Assembly: GCF_030915445.1 (NCBI RefSeq)
Contig: NZ_CP133264.1
Coordinates: 1,612,001 to 1,676,000, forward strand
Direction of reading: 5' to 3'
Length of the DNA: 64,000 nucleotides
Source: Clostridium sp. OS1-26
Lineage (GTDB): Bacteria; Bacillota; Clostridia; Clostridiales; Clostridiaceae
Under the pieces are notes generated by a model. The model saw only the letters and a list, made by a program, of their open reading frames with translations. It did not search any database and had not been told where the DNA came from. Position numbers and translations under genes: made by a program. This document shows, piece by piece, positions 20,153-31,545 of the stretch (position 1 is its first letter; every line of letters begins with the position of its first letter).

Positions 20153-20518
20153 GTGCAAAATGACCTTCAATATATGTTCAGAAAAGTTATACTTTTTGAC
20201 ATAATATTAACCTTAATTTTGGGCGGTACAACCTATTATTTTTTTAAGGATTATGTATTTATAGTTCTTTTGGGCTTAGGCTTAGCTGTCATAAGTTTTG
20301 TTTTAAATGGAATAATAACTGAGTACATACTTTTAAAAAAGACTGGTAAGTATAAAGCAGTTGCGATTATATCTTATATAATAAAAATAGTTACGATTTC
20401 TGGTATAGCAGTAGTATTATTCAAACAAAATAAACTTAATGTGATTGCCTATATGTTGGGATATAGTTCTCATTTTATATCCTTAACATTATATGGAATA
20501 GATTTAAAAAATCAATAA
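20153..20518 (+). CDS. atpI: ATP synthase subunit I
   Basis: About 121 residues with four hydrophobic helices and a basic N terminus. It fits the AtpI/UncI family by size, topology and its place as first gene of the atp operon. AtpI helps c-ring assembly and is not part of the finished enzyme. The GTG at 20153 is chosen: GGAGGA ends eight bases before it, whereas the in-frame TTG at 20147 lies almost on that site. Confidence 0.75.
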   Translation: MQNDLQYMFRKVILFDIILTLILGGTTYYFFKDYVFIVLLGLGLAVISFVLNGIITEYILLKKTGKYKAVAIISYIIKIVTISGIAVVLFKQNKLNVIAYMLGYSSHFISLTLYGIDLKNQ

Positions 20519-20553
20519 TTTATTAATAATTTTTTATGAAAGGGAGTGATTAT

Positions 20554-21234
20554 TTGGAAAAGTTCGAACCTTTGTTTTATCTGAATTTATTAGGATATAA
20601 ATTCGGTGTCACTGAAAGTTTATTATTTCAGTGGATATTAATAGTCATAATTAGTATAATAGCTATAATTTCCACTAGGAACTTAAATAAAGTTCCAAAT
20701 AGAAAACAAAGTGTTGTAGAAATTGTCGTGGAAACATTTAATTCACTTGTCAGAGAAAACATGGGTGAAGGATATTCAGCTTTTGTTCCATACATAGGAA
20801 CCCTAGCAATTTTTCTTTTATCTATGAATTTACTAGGTTTGTTTGGACTCAAGCCTCCTACACTTGATTTTAGTGTAGTTGCAGGTTTAGCACTAATATC
20901 ATTTGTAGTTGTTCAAGTGAATGCCATCAAAAAAATAGGTTTAGGGCATTATTTCGGAGGTTACTTCAAACCATTCGCAGCATTGCTTCCATTAAACCTT
21001 GTAGAAAGATTTATGCTTCCTATATCACTTACACTGAGACTTTTTGGTAACATGACAGCAGCATTTGTTGTTATGGAAATGGTTTATGGAGCATTAGGAC
21101 ACCTAGGATGGGTAGCACAACTTGGTATACCAGTACCTCTTCATGCATATTTTGATGTGTTTGATGGTACAATTCAAATGGTTATATTCATGATGTTAAC
21201 AATGGTTAACATAAAGATTATAGCAGATCACTAA
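20554..21234 (+). CDS. atpB: ATP synthase F0 subunit a
   Basis: The stator half-channel subunit. 226 residues, five to six helices, with the essential Arg in LTLRLFGNMTAAF (about 160) and the family block VERFMLPISL. The start is taken as TTG at 20554, eight bases after AAGGGAGTG; an ATG at 20536 lies upstream of this site and so is unlikely. Second gene of the operon. Confidence 0.93.
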   Translation: MEKFEPLFYLNLLGYKFGVTESLLFQWILIVIISIIAIISTRNLNKVPNRKQSVVEIVVETFNSLVRENMGEGYSAFVPYIGTLAIFLLSMNLLGLFGLKPPTLDFSVVAGLALISFVVVQVNAIKKIGLGHYFGGYFKPFAALLPLNLVERFMLPISLTLRLFGNMTAAFVVMEMVYGALGHLGWVAQLGIPVPLHAYFDVFDGTIQMVIFMMLTMVNIKIIADH

Positions 21235-21283
21235 TTTATAGTTATCAATTAATTTAATATAACATAATTTAAACAATTTTTAA

Positions 21284-21544
<261 letters not shown>

Positions 21545-21605
21545 TAATGAATAGTGCTCAGGGCACTATTTAAATCTATGCCTGAAGGGAGGCTTTTATA
21601 ATAGT

Positions 21606-22085
21606 ATGGAGATACATATTCCTCAACTTATTGCTACTATAATAAATTTTGCAATACTATTTTTTATCCTAAGGCATTTTCTATTTAACAAAGTTAATGA
21701 CACTATCAATAGCAGACAAAATGAGATAGTTACTAAGATAAACAAAACTGAAGAAGACATGAAAAAAGCCGAAGAATTAAAAATAGAAAATGAAACTAAC
21801 TTAAAACAAGCTAGAGAACAGGGTAAGACTATAGTAGAAGAATATAAAATAAAAGCCGAAAAAGTTTCCTCAGAATTACTAAATGAAGCTCGTGAAGAAG
21901 CTGAAACTATAATTGAGAGAGCAAGAACGGAAGCAGGTAGAGAAAAAGAAAAAGCTGCTGACGAGATAAAGGGTCAGGTTGTAGACTTAGCTGTTTTAAT
22001 ATCTTCAAAAGCTTTAGAACAATCTATTGATGAAGAACAACACAGGAGACTTATAAAGGATTTTATAGCTAAGGTAGGTATCTAA
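21606..22085 (+). CDS. atpF: ATP synthase F0 subunit b
   Basis: 159 residues: one N-terminal membrane helix (about 5-25), then a long charged coiled coil that forms the peripheral stalk, ending in a delta-binding helix. Size and position between c and delta are standard. The GGGAGG site lies about 12 bases before the ATG, a slightly long spacing. Confidence 0.93.
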   Translation: MEIHIPQLIATIINFAILFFILRHFLFNKVNDTINSRQNEIVTKINKTEEDMKKAEELKIENETNLKQAREQGKTIVEEYKIKAEKVSSELLNEAREEAETIIERARTEAGREKEKAADEIKGQVVDLAVLISSKALEQSIDEEQHRRLIKDFIAKVGI

Positions 22086-22087
22086 CT

Positions 22088-22627
22088 ATGCATGAATATT
22101 TAGATAGGAGATACGCTCTTGCGCTTTACAAAGTTGCAGAGGAAAAAGGAAAAGTAGAGCAGTATTTAGAAGAATTAAAAAATATTGTAGTTCTTATGAA
22201 TAATGATGAAGACTTCATGAAGCTCATCAGACATCCTCAGGTTAGTACTTCGAGCAAAAAGAAACTATTTACTGATATATTTAAAAGTAAAATAGATGAA
22301 GATTTACTATCTTTTTTACTTGTATTAATAGATAAAGGCAGAATCTTAGAGCTTGAAGGCAAACTTAGGGAAATGGAGAAAATAAATCTTGAGAGAAATA
22401 ATACTGTTATAGCTAAGGTTAAAACAGTTGTTTCATTACAAGATGATGAGAAGAATAGTCTAATCGAAAAACTTGAAAAAAAATTCGATAAGAAGATTTT
22501 ACTGGAAGAAGAGTTAGATCCAAATATACTTGGAGGCGTCTATGTTCAAGTTAACAATGAAGTAATAGATGGAACAGTAAAATCCAAGATTGATGAAATG
22601 AAAAAATTAATGCTTAAGAGAGAATAG
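22088..22627 (+). CDS. atpH: ATP synthase F1 subunit delta
   Basis: 179 residues joining F1 to the b stalk. The N-terminal helical bundle begins [16 protein letters not shown], and the C-terminal domain has [25 protein letters not shown], the most conserved part of the family. It starts two bases after atpF stops, so the two are coupled. Confidence 0.95.
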   Translation: MHEYLDRRYALALYKVAEEKGKVEQYLEELKNIVVLMNNDEDFMKLIRHPQVSTSSKKKLFTDIFKSKIDEDLLSFLLVLIDKGRILELEGKLREMEKINLERNNTVIAKVKTVVSLQDDEKNSLIEKLEKKFDKKILLEEELDPNILGGVYVQVNNEVIDGTVKSKIDEMKKLMLKRE

Positions 22628-22637
22628 AGGTGAGCCT

Positions 22638-24152
22638 ATGAACATAAAACCTGAAGAAATAACTTCAATTATTAAACAAGAAATTCAAAAATATGAAAAG
22701 AAAATCGAGACAGTTGATTCAGGTACAATAATTCAAGTAGGTGATGGTATAGCCAGAGTTTATGGTCTTAGTGAATGTATGGCAGGAGAACTTTTAGAGT
22801 TCCCAAATGATGTTTATGGTATGGCTCTAAACCTTGAACAGGACAACGTTGGTTGCGTTCTTTTGGGTTCTGAAAAAGGTATAAAAGAAGGAGATATAGT
22901 TAAGAGAACTGGAAAAGTTGTTGAAGTACCAGTTGGAGATGCCATTATTGGTAGGGTTGTAAACGCATTAGGACAGCCTATAGATGGTAAAGGACCAATA
23001 AAGACAACAGCAACAAGACCAGTTGAACTTATAGCTCCTGGAGTTATAACAAGACAGTCTGTTAAACAGCCATTACAAACAGGTTTAAAAGCTATAGACT
23101 CAATGATACCAATTGGAAAAGGTCAAAGAGAACTTATAATAGGAGACAGACAGACAGGTAAAACTGCAATAGCTACAGATACAATAATAAACCAAAAAGG
23201 TAAAGACGTTATATGTATATATGTTGCTATAGGACAAAAACAGTCAACTGTTGCGCATATAGTTAATAACCTTACAGAAATGGGCGCTATGGACTATACA
23301 ATAGTTGTATCAGCTACAGCATCAGAATCAGCTCCATTGCAATATCTTTCACCATATGCTGGTTGTACAATGGGTGAACATTTCATGGGCCAAGGAAAAG
23401 ATGTACTTATAGTATATGATGATTTGTCTAAGCACGCTGTTGCTTATAGAACAATGTCATTATTGCTTCGTAGACCACCAGGAAGAGAAGCATATCCTGG
23501 AGACGTATTCTATGTACACTCAAGACTTCTTGAAAGGGCAGCAAAGCTTTCAGATAAGCTTGGTGGAGGATCGCTTACAGCGCTTCCTATAATAGAAACT
23601 CTTGCAGGAGACGTTACAGCATATATACCAACTAACGTTATTTCTATAACAGATGGACAGATATTCCTTGAGTCTGAGTTATTCTACGCAGGACAAAGAC
23701 CAGCTGTTAATGCTGGTATATCCGTATCCAGAGTTGGTGGTAACGCTCAAATAAAAGCTATGAAACAGGTTGCAGGATCATTAAGACTTGACCTTGCACA
23801 ATATAGAGAACTTGCTGCTTTTGCTCAGTTTGGTTCAGACCTTGATAAAGAATCAAAGAGAAGACTTGAAAAAGGTAAAAGGCTTACAGAAATATTAAAA
23901 CAACCACAATACAAGCCTGTACCGGTAGAAAAGCAAATAATGATTCTTTACGCAGGTGTTAAAGAACACTTAATGGATGTTCCTGTTGATAAAATCGGTG
24001 AATTTGAAAAAGGCTTCATAGAATATATGGATACACACTATAAAGAAATAGGTCAGGAAATAGTAGATAAGAAAGTTCTATCTGATGACTTAAGCAAAAG
24101 ACTTAGTGATGCTATAGAAGAATATAAAAAAATATTTTTAGCAGAGGTATAA
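22638..24152 (+). CDS. atpA: ATP synthase F1 subunit alpha
   Basis: 504 residues. Non-catalytic nucleotide-binding subunit with Walker [12 protein letters not shown] (about 169-179), the alpha signature [17 protein letters not shown] and the arginine finger in that block. Ten bases downstream of atpH, with GAGGTGAG as the ribosome site. Full length and intact. Confidence 0.98.
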   Translation: MNIKPEEITSIIKQEIQKYEKKIETVDSGTIIQVGDGIARVYGLSECMAGELLEFPNDVYGMALNLEQDNVGCVLLGSEKGIKEGDIVKRTGKVVEVPVGDAIIGRVVNALGQPIDGKGPIKTTATRPVELIAPGVITRQSVKQPLQTGLKAIDSMIPIGKGQRELIIGDRQTGKTAIATDTIINQKGKDVICIYVAIGQKQSTVAHIVNNLTEMGAMDYTIVVSATASESAPLQYLSPYAGCTMGEHFMGQGKDVLIVYDDLSKHAVAYRTMSLLLRRPPGREAYPGDVFYVHSRLLERAAKLSDKLGGGSLTALPIIETLAGDVTAYIPTNVISITDGQIFLESELFYAGQRPAVNAGISVSRVGGNAQIKAMKQVAGSLRLDLAQYRELAAFAQFGSDLDKESKRRLEKGKRLTEILKQPQYKPVPVEKQIMILYAGVKEHLMDVPVDKIGEFEKGFIEYMDTHYKEIGQEIVDKKVLSDDLSKRLSDAIEEYKKIFLAEV

Positions 24153-24176
24153 TTTTTCCTTTGCGGGAGGTGAAGT

Positions 24177-25028
24177 ATGGCAGGGGCAGGACTTGTTGCA
24201 ATTAAGAGAAGAATTAAATCAATAACCAGTACCCAAAAAATAACAAAAGCCATGGGACTTATTGCCACCTCTAAACTCAGAAAGGTTAGAAATAAACTTG
24301 AGTTAAATGATAAATACTCTCAATCCTTCAGTGCCGTTATCAGTCAATTCGTAAATGGTGCTGAGGAAAACAGTATTTATATACATGGTAATAAAGGTAG
24401 AAAAAAGCTTTACATTACACTAAATTCAGACACAGGACTTTGTGGCGGATTTAATGCCAATGTTGTAAATAAAGCAGCAGAAATAATAGCAAAAGATAAA
24501 GAAAACTCTTTATTACTTTCAGTAGGTCAAAAGGGAAGAATGTACTTTAATAGATTGAACTTTAAAACTACCGCAGAGTATGTTGATATACCGGATGTTC
24601 CTACACTACAAGAGGCAAGTGCTATTACATATAAAGTGTTAGATATGTATCGCAGTTCTGAAGTTGGAGAGGTTTATGTAATATATACAAAGTTTCATTC
24701 TACTGTAAAACAGGTGGTTACTGTAGAGAAAATACTTCCTTTAGAAAGTAAAGATTCAGAAGTAAAAAAACGTTTTGTTAAGTTTGAACCATCTATTGAT
24801 GAAATGATAGATGAAGTAATAGTTATGCAATTAAAACAACAAATATTAAACTTTATGCTTCATTCAAAGGCAAGTGAGCAAGGTTCAAGAATGACTGCAA
24901 TGGATGGAGCAACAAAGAATGCTAATGAGTTATTAGATGCACTTAACCTTAAATACAATAGAGAAAGACAAAGTGCTATAACTCAAGAAATATCCGAAAT
25001 AGTCGGAGGAGCAGAGGCTCAAAAGTAA
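24177..25028 (+). CDS. atpG: ATP synthase F1 subunit gamma
   Basis: 283 residues: the rotating central shaft. The N-terminal helix (IKRRIKSITSTQKITKAMGLIATSKLRK) and the C-terminal helix (MTAMDGATKNANELLDALNLKYNRERQSAITQEISEIVGGAEA is the conserved block) form the coiled coil. The central DTGLCGGFN is also typical. Preceded by GGGAGGTG. Confidence 0.96.
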   Translation: MAGAGLVAIKRRIKSITSTQKITKAMGLIATSKLRKVRNKLELNDKYSQSFSAVISQFVNGAEENSIYIHGNKGRKKLYITLNSDTGLCGGFNANVVNKAAEIIAKDKENSLLLSVGQKGRMYFNRLNFKTTAEYVDIPDVPTLQEASAITYKVLDMYRSSEVGEVYVIYTKFHSTVKQVVTVEKILPLESKDSEVKKRFVKFEPSIDEMIDEVIVMQLKQQILNFMLHSKASEQGSRMTAMDGATKNANELLDALNLKYNRERQSAITQEISEIVGGAEAQK

Positions 25029-26438
<1,410 letters not shown>

Positions 26439-26448
26439 TATTTAATTA

Positions 26449-26480
26449 TAAAGTTAGACAGTATATACTGTCTAACTTTA
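26449..26480 (+). terminator. Perfect 32-base palindrome between atpD and atpC
   Basis: Each half is 16 bases and the complement is exact, starting ten bases after the atpD stop. No T run follows, so it is more likely a processing, stability or partial attenuation hairpin than a full terminator, since atpC depends on read-through or its own promoter. Confidence 0.6.
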
Positions 26481-26619
26481 TGTATATCTGTAGTAGGGGA
26501 GGAACTGCCCGAATTGAAGCCTGTGGAGAACAATACAGTTTTGGTTTATGTGCAAGTTCTTAGAAACAGGAAGCTCCGATTTTGGAGTTGTTCACATTAC
26601 TTGTGAGAAGGAGATTAAT

Positions 26620-27021
26620 ATGGCAGATGCTTTAAAGTTAAATATCCTTACTCCTGAAAAGGAATTTTATACTGGCGAAGTTATAGAAATAATAACAGAC
26701 AGCACTCAAGGTCGCGTAGGAATACTTGCTGATCACATGCCTTTAGTAACAACATTGAGACCAGGTGTTACAGAAATTACTGAAAAAGGTGGAAAGCAAA
26801 TTAAAGTATTTACTTCAACTGGAATTATGGAAGTAAAAGATAATGAAGTTAGAATTCTATGTGATGTATGCGAATGGCCTGAGGAAATTGACTTTAGAAG
26901 AGCTGAAGAAGCTAGAAAAAGAGCAGAAGAAAGATTAAAAAATAAAAACCACGATAATCTCGATATAAGAAGAGCTGAGTTAGCTTTATCAAGAGCTCTT
27001 GCTAGATTAAAGTTACACTAG
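26620..27021 (+). CDS. atpC: ATP synthase F1 subunit epsilon
   Basis: 133 residues: N-terminal beta sandwich (LNILTPEKEFYTGEV...GRVGILADHMPLVTTLRPG) and a C-terminal two-helix hairpin that can inhibit ATP hydrolysis. The ATG at 26620 after GAAGGAG fits the family start; an in-frame ATG 72 bases earlier would add an unrelated Cys-rich extension. The 139-base leader between the palindrome and the gene has further short self-pairing stretches. Last gene of the operon. Confidence 0.95.
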   Translation: MADALKLNILTPEKEFYTGEVIEIITDSTQGRVGILADHMPLVTTLRPGVTEITEKGGKQIKVFTSTGIMEVKDNEVRILCDVCEWPEEIDFRRAEEARKRAEERLKNKNHDNLDIRRAELALSRALARLKLH

Positions 27022-27032
27022 GATAACTACTT

Positions 27033-27068
27033 AAACAACACGAAACTAATGTTTCGTGTTGTTTTTTT
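27033..27068 (+). terminator. Terminator of the ATP synthase operon
   Basis: Perfect 14-bp stem (27033-27046 with 27051-27064), TAAT loop, and a run of T. Confidence 0.95.
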
Positions 27069-27312
27069 GCCTTAAAGTATTTTTAATTTTGCACATTTTT
27101 TAATAGAATTCTATATATTGATAATATATTAAAATAAGACAAACTTTAGGTATGGTTTTAATGATTTTGTAGACCATAGATAAATTTACTTTGTTTTATG
27201 TAAAAATTGTTAATAATTAAATGTAATTGAATAACCCTCTAGTTAGTTGTACATAATTTAGGTATAACACAAAAGGGGGGTGCGCTCTATAGGTCTTATC
27301 CTAAGAGTAAAT

Positions 27313-28008
27313 ATGATGAGAAAGAAGATTATTTTAATAATCATACTTATAATAGTAGGAGTTATATTTTCTTCTGTTGATTTTCCAATGGCAAGCAAAA
27401 ATACTGATCTATTTGAAGAGGCTTTAATAAAGGTCAACGGCCAAACTGTAGAGTATGGTATAACTTCAAATTTTACAACAGAGGAAAATGGTGAGGAAAT
27501 CTCAAATTATATATTGCGGAGCCTAAACTTCTATGACGGATGGAATAAAAGCATATTGAAAAACGGAAAGGTTTACTGTGTAGAATTTGAAAAAAATGAT
27601 GTAAGTGGGTACATAGAAACTACTGCATATGAAAATCATAATTTTGTAACAGTAAATATTATAAAAAAAGATAGTAAAAATGATTTAGAGGATTTAAAAA
27701 ATAAAATTTACAACTGTCTTAAGGATAAGCAAATTCATGCCAAATATTTTCAGTATTTAAAAGCAAAAATTCCTAGTGATAACATAGCAGATGCAAATAA
27801 AGAAATATTAATGCTTTTAAAAAAATATAGGGCATCTAACATCAATACTATTGAATTAGGAAATGGATATAGTACAACAGCATATACAAGAAATTATGAT
27901 TCTACACAAAGTGATGGCAAACCAATAGATTTTAATTATGCTGTCTGTAAATACTCTTCAGGTAGCTATATAATTATTGGAACACCGGAAATAATTGTAA
28001 CATATTAG
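27313..28008 (+). CDS. ywmB: YwmB-like protein (DUF1779, TATA-box-binding-like fold), membrane-anchored or secreted
   Basis: About 231 residues. A basic start and a strong hydrophobic stretch (IILIIILIIVGVIFS) form a signal peptide or anchor; the rest is a soluble extracellular domain with the DUF1779 blocks. The call rests on that and on position: atpC-ywmB-murA-spoIID is the Bacillus order. Function is unknown; a sporulation or wall role is inferred from context. The start is uncertain. GGGGGG at 27275-27280 would serve a start near 27288, but no start codon is there, so ATG 27313 (weak AAGAG) is used. The 290 bases before it are AT-rich with no other gene. Confidence 0.7.
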   Translation: MMRKKIILIIILIIVGVIFSSVDFPMASKNTDLFEEALIKVNGQTVEYGITSNFTTEENGEEISNYILRSLNFYDGWNKSILKNGKVYCVEFEKNDVSGYIETTAYENHNFVTVNIIKKDSKNDLEDLKNKIYNCLKDKQIHAKYFQYLKAKIPSDNIADANKEILMLLKKYRASNINTIELGNGYSTTAYTRNYDSTQSDGKPIDFNYAVCKYSSGSYIIIGTPEIIVTY

Positions 28009-28031
28009 CAATTGTAGAATGGAGGATAGTT

Positions 28032-29291
28032 ATGGATAAGATAATAGTTAGGGGAGGAAAAAGGCTAGAGGGTGAGGTAAACATAAGTACTGCTAAGAAT
28101 TCTGTATTACCAATTATAGCAGCTAGTATACTAAGTGGTGATAAGTGTATAATAGAATCAGCTCCAATGCTTGAGGATGTTTTTGTTATTAGTGATGTGC
28201 TTAGAACTATTTCAACAGAAATAGATATAGACAGTAAAACAAATAGAATCTTAATCAATTCATCGAATATTAAAGATTGCGAAGCTTCTAGTGAGCTGGT
28301 GAAGAAAATGAGGGCATCTTTTTTGATTATGGGAGCTATGATTTCGAGGTTTGGTAAATTTAGATTATCACTTCCAGGAGGTTGTAATATAGGAACTAGG
28401 CCTATAGATTTGCACTTAAAAGGATTCAGTGCATTAGGTGCAGAAGTGAGTGTTGGGCATGGTTATGTTGAAGCTCAGGCTAGAAAACTTATAGGAAATA
28501 AAATTTACTTGGACTTTCCTTCAGTAGGGGCCACTGAGAACATTATGATGGCAGCAGTAATGGCAGAAGGTGAAACTACTATAGAAAACGCCGCTGAGGA
28601 GCCAGAAATTGAGGACTTAGCAAAGTTTTTGAACAGTATGGGAGCAAATATTATTGGAGCAGGATCAGGTACTATCCATATTATTGGAGTAAAAAATTTA
28701 AAAGGAACAACACATAAACCAATATACGATAGAATAGAAGCCGGAACATTTATGACTGCGGCTGCAATAACTAGGAGCAAAATTAAAATAAATGGGATAG
28801 ATGAGGGACATTTAAAACCTGTAATTGCTAAGTTAACAGAAGCAGGGGTTAATATTAAAATAGAGGAGAATAGTATGGTAGTAGATGGAGATAGGGACTT
28901 GAAGCCGATCGATATTAAGACCATGCCTTATCCGGGATTTCCAACGGATATGCAGTCACAACTTTCAGGGCTTTTATGTACAGTACATGGAACTAGCATT
29001 ATAACAGAAACAATTTTTGAAAATAGATTTATGCATGCGTCAGAAATGAAAAGAATGGGAGCTAATATTAAAATTGATGGTAGAAGCGCCGTTATAGAAG
29101 GCGTTGACAGATTAACTGGCGCAGAAGTTAGAGCGACAGATTTAAGAGCGGGCGCAGCACTAGTACTTTGTGGATTAGCAGCAGAAGGAGAAACAGAAGT
29201 TACAGATATATATCATGTAGATAGAGGGTATGTTAACATAGAGAAAAAACTACAGGGATTAGGTGCTGACATTGAGAGGGCAAAGATGTAA
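28032..29291 (+). CDS. murA: UDP-N-acetylglucosamine 1-carboxyvinyltransferase
   Basis: Transfers enolpyruvate to UDP-GlcNAc, the first committed step of peptidoglycan synthesis; target of fosfomycin. 419 residues with two EPSP-synthase-type repeats. The catalytic Cys is in PGGCNIGTRPIDLH (about residue 117), and KNS/N-terminal TAKNSVLP and the C-terminal DLRAGAALVLCGLAAEG are conserved. It sits just before spoIID as in Bacillus (murAA). Confidence 0.97.
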   Translation: MDKIIVRGGKRLEGEVNISTAKNSVLPIIAASILSGDKCIIESAPMLEDVFVISDVLRTISTEIDIDSKTNRILINSSNIKDCEASSELVKKMRASFLIMGAMISRFGKFRLSLPGGCNIGTRPIDLHLKGFSALGAEVSVGHGYVEAQARKLIGNKIYLDFPSVGATENIMMAAVMAEGETTIENAAEEPEIEDLAKFLNSMGANIIGAGSGTIHIIGVKNLKGTTHKPIYDRIEAGTFMTAAAITRSKIKINGIDEGHLKPVIAKLTEAGVNIKIEENSMVVDGDRDLKPIDIKTMPYPGFPTDMQSQLSGLLCTVHGTSIITETIFENRFMHASEMKRMGANIKIDGRSAVIEGVDRLTGAEVRATDLRAGAALVLCGLAAEGETEVTDIYHVDRGYVNIEKKLQGLGADIERAKM

Positions 29292-29320
29292 ATCCCCACG
29301 GTATTAATATATGAGATAGA

Positions 29321-29353
29321 AGAGAAGATTAGAACAAACATCTTCTCTTTTTT
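29321..29353 (+). terminator. Terminator after murA
   Basis: Stem AGAGAAGAT/ATCTTCTCT (29321-29329 with 29340-29348) followed by a T run. Confidence 0.88.
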
Positions 29354-29450
29354 ATTACCGATATTTAACATGCTGGAATATAGTAATAATTTTCAAATGT
29401 AAGTAATAAAAATATAATGTTATATTTTACAAAAGTAAGGAGATACATAT

Positions 29451-30506
29451 ATGAGAAAAGGGATGAGTATTCCAATACATTTGAAAAGGTTTTTTTTGTT
29501 AATATTAATAAGTATAAGTTTTATCATAATTCTCTCATTAGCATTAGTAGGATTCGGAGATGGAAGTAGCAATGCAATGAGATCTATTATACCTAGATTT
29601 TCAATGAAATCTAATGACATAGCATTTAATGAGAATAATGTGGGGGCACCAAAGATAAAGGTATATATAACTAAAGAAAATAGAGTAGTAGAAATGTATC
29701 TTGAAGAATATATTAGAGGCGTTGTTGCTGCAGAAGTGCCTGTTGAATTCGGAATTGAGGCGTTAAAGGCACAAGCTGTAGCTGCTAGAACCTTTGCACT
29801 AGCGCATATGGAAGAGTATGGAGGCAAAAAATATAAAAGCAACACAGGTGCTAATGTATGCGATACAGTGCAGTGTCAAGTATTTATAAATAAAGATGAT
29901 AGATTAAAAACATGGCCTGCAAGTAAGGGCGAAGAATATTGGAATAAGATAACTGAAGCTGTAAAGGATACTTCAGGAGAGATCTTGGCGTACGATGGAA
30001 AGATTATAGACGAGCCTCTTTTCTTTGCAGTAAGCGGAGGCAGAACAGAAAATGCATTAGATGTTTTTAAGGATAACAAGCCTTATTTAAAAAGTGTAGA
30101 GAGTCCAGGGGAAGAAAAAGCACCAAAGTTTAAAAGTGCAATAAAAATGTCTTATTTAGAATTTATAAAAAAAATTAACGACCAGTATTCTAACTCCGGT
30201 ATAAGTTTACTGAATGTTAGAAATCAAATAGAGATAAAAAGCAGGAATGAAAGTGGTTCTGTAAATGAAATCAAAATAGGTAAAACAACAATATCAGGAG
30301 TGAAGTTTAGAACCATTATGGGATTAAATTCTACTAACTTTAAAATTAACTTTAATACCAGCAATATAGAGATAAGTTGCATTGGATATGGTCACGGAGT
30401 GGGAATGAGTCAGTGGGGAGCTAATGCAATGGCAAAGCAGGGTAAAGAATATAAAGAAATACTAAAACACTATTATAGCGGTGTAGAAATTACAAAAATA
30501 AAATAG
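29451..30506 (+). CDS. spoIID: Stage II sporulation protein D, peptidoglycan lytic transglycosylase
   Basis: 351 residues. An N-terminal membrane anchor (about 12-35) is followed by the SpoIID/LytB domain. The catalytic Glu is in VAAEVPVEFGIEALKAQAVAARTFAL, and the C-terminal SGYGHGVGMSQWGANAMA-type motif (IGYGHGVGMSQWGA) is intact. It works with SpoIIM/SpoIIP to thin septal wall during engulfment. The mother-cell sigma-E promoter expected here is not clear to me in the leader. The start follows AAGGAG. Confidence 0.96.
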   Translation: MRKGMSIPIHLKRFFLLILISISFIIILSLALVGFGDGSSNAMRSIIPRFSMKSNDIAFNENNVGAPKIKVYITKENRVVEMYLEEYIRGVVAAEVPVEFGIEALKAQAVAARTFALAHMEEYGGKKYKSNTGANVCDTVQCQVFINKDDRLKTWPASKGEEYWNKITEAVKDTSGEILAYDGKIIDEPLFFAVSGGRTENALDVFKDNKPYLKSVESPGEEKAPKFKSAIKMSYLEFIKKINDQYSNSGISLLNVRNQIEIKSRNESGSVNEIKIGKTTISGVKFRTIMGLNSTNFKINFNTSNIEISCIGYGHGVGMSQWGANAMAKQGKEYKEILKHYYSGVEITKIK

Positions 30507-30574
30507 CATATAAATTTATACTAAAAATAACCTATTAGTCTTAATTTTTAAAATTGAATAAGTAATATTATTAA

Positions 30575-30612
30575 AAAGCAGATTAGAGTTAATAAGGATT
30601 CTAATCTGCTTT
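30575..30612 (+). terminator. Hairpin after spoIID
   Basis: A 13-bp stem (30575-30587 with 30600-30612). Its right arm runs straight into the dispersed repeat that follows, with no long T run of its own. Confidence 0.6.
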
Positions 30613-30669
30613 AGGCATCTGAAAGAAAATAGACTAGCAGATTGACTAGTTATTTTTTTGAAGATGCCT
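30613..30669 (+). repeat. Small palindromic dispersed repeat, copy 2
   Basis: Terminal inverted repeats AGGCATCT (30613-30620) and AGATGCCT (30662-30669), a purine-rich GAAAGAAAATA left segment, an inner ACTAG/CTAGT pair and a T run before the right end. Best preserved of the four copies in the window. Confidence 0.6.
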
Positions 30670-30736
30670 TATTTCTTTTAATTTGAAAATATTGTGTAAA
30701 AATATAAAAAATAATAGAAAAAATTATGAAAAATAT

Positions 30737-30765
30737 GTATTTTTTTCTAATGTCTGGACAAACTA
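30737..30765 (+). promoter_or_regulatory. Candidate sigma-F promoter of spoIIQ
   Basis: GTATT (30737-30741), a 14-base spacer, then GGACAAACTA (30756-30765), which matches the sigma-F -10 pattern GGnnAnANTA. SpoIIQ is a forespore sigma-F gene in Bacillus, which supports the call. Confidence 0.6.
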
Positions 30766-30783
30766 CAAAAAGGAGGTGTTCGT

Positions 30784-31506
30784 ATGGATAAAAAATTTTT
30801 CAACAAAACATTAAACTTTTTAAAGAAGGAGGGCTTTTATGTAATACTATTTGTTTGCTTGTGTATTGTCGCTACAGTAGCTGCTTTAACAGCTAGGAAT
30901 AATAAACATATAGATAATACACCAGCGCAGCAAAGTAGTTCAACGCAACAAAAACAAAGCAAGGAAACAGCTAAGGCAGGAAATGAGCCTTCTTTAAATT
31001 ACGATAATGCTCTACAGGTAAAGAAAGATACTAAACCAGAAATAGTTGTACCTAAAAATGATACTAAATCACAAGGGGTTTCCAATTCAGTGAATGTGGC
31101 ATTCCAAAAACCAGTAGAAGGAAGTTTAGCGAGAGCTTATTCTGAAGATCCTGTATTCTGGGATTCTACAGGAAGTTACAGACCTAACCTTGGATATGAT
31201 ATAAAAGCAGAATTAGGAAAATCAGTTCTTGCTGTTGCTGATGGAAAAGTAGAGCAAGTAAACAGTGCAACACAAGATGGAGTGGAAGTTATCATAAACC
31301 ATCAAAATGGTATAAAAACTGTCTATTCAAACTTAGATCCAAAAGTAAAGGTTACTAAAGGACAGACGGTAACAAAGGGTACAGCTATAGGTGTAGTTGG
31401 TAAGAGTACACTAAGAGCAGCTTATGAAAAATATGGTGATCACTTACATTTCGCCGTTTTAAAAGGAAAAGATTTTGTTGATCCAAGTAAATATTTAAAG
31501 TATTAA
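30784..31506 (+). CDS. spoIIQ: Stage II sporulation protein SpoIIQ, LytM/M23 domain
   Basis: 240 residues: one N-terminal membrane helix (about 17-37), a low-complexity Gln/Ser/Lys linker, then an M23 domain (about 125-235). SpoIIQ sits in the forespore membrane and pairs with SpoIIIAH across the intermembrane gap. The late HLHF motif is present, but the first zinc His of active LytM enzymes is replaced by Asn (PNLGYDIKA), so endopeptidase activity is doubtful, as in Bacillus SpoIIQ. Start after AAGGAGGTG. Confidence 0.9.
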   Translation: MDKKFFNKTLNFLKKEGFYVILFVCLCIVATVAALTARNNKHIDNTPAQQSSSTQQKQSKETAKAGNEPSLNYDNALQVKKDTKPEIVVPKNDTKSQGVSNSVNVAFQKPVEGSLARAYSEDPVFWDSTGSYRPNLGYDIKAELGKSVLAVADGKVEQVNSATQDGVEVIINHQNGIKTVYSNLDPKVKVTKGQTVTKGTAIGVVGKSTLRAAYEKYGDHLHFAVLKGKDFVDPSKYLKY

Positions 31507-31513
31507 CATTCTA

Positions 31514-31545
31514 GCCATTTTCCGAGAAGTTTATCGGAAAATGGC
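31514..31545 (+). terminator. Hairpin after spoIIQ, overlapping the spoIIID promoter
   Basis: Perfect 12-bp stem (31514-31525 with 31534-31545), no T run. It occupies the spacer of the candidate sigma-E promoter downstream. Confidence 0.65.

Noticed and set aside
26548..26619. Extension of atpC upstream (extra 24 residues, Cys-rich)
   Set aside because: The extension has no counterpart in epsilon subunits, and a strong GAAGGAG site sits before the ATG at 26620.
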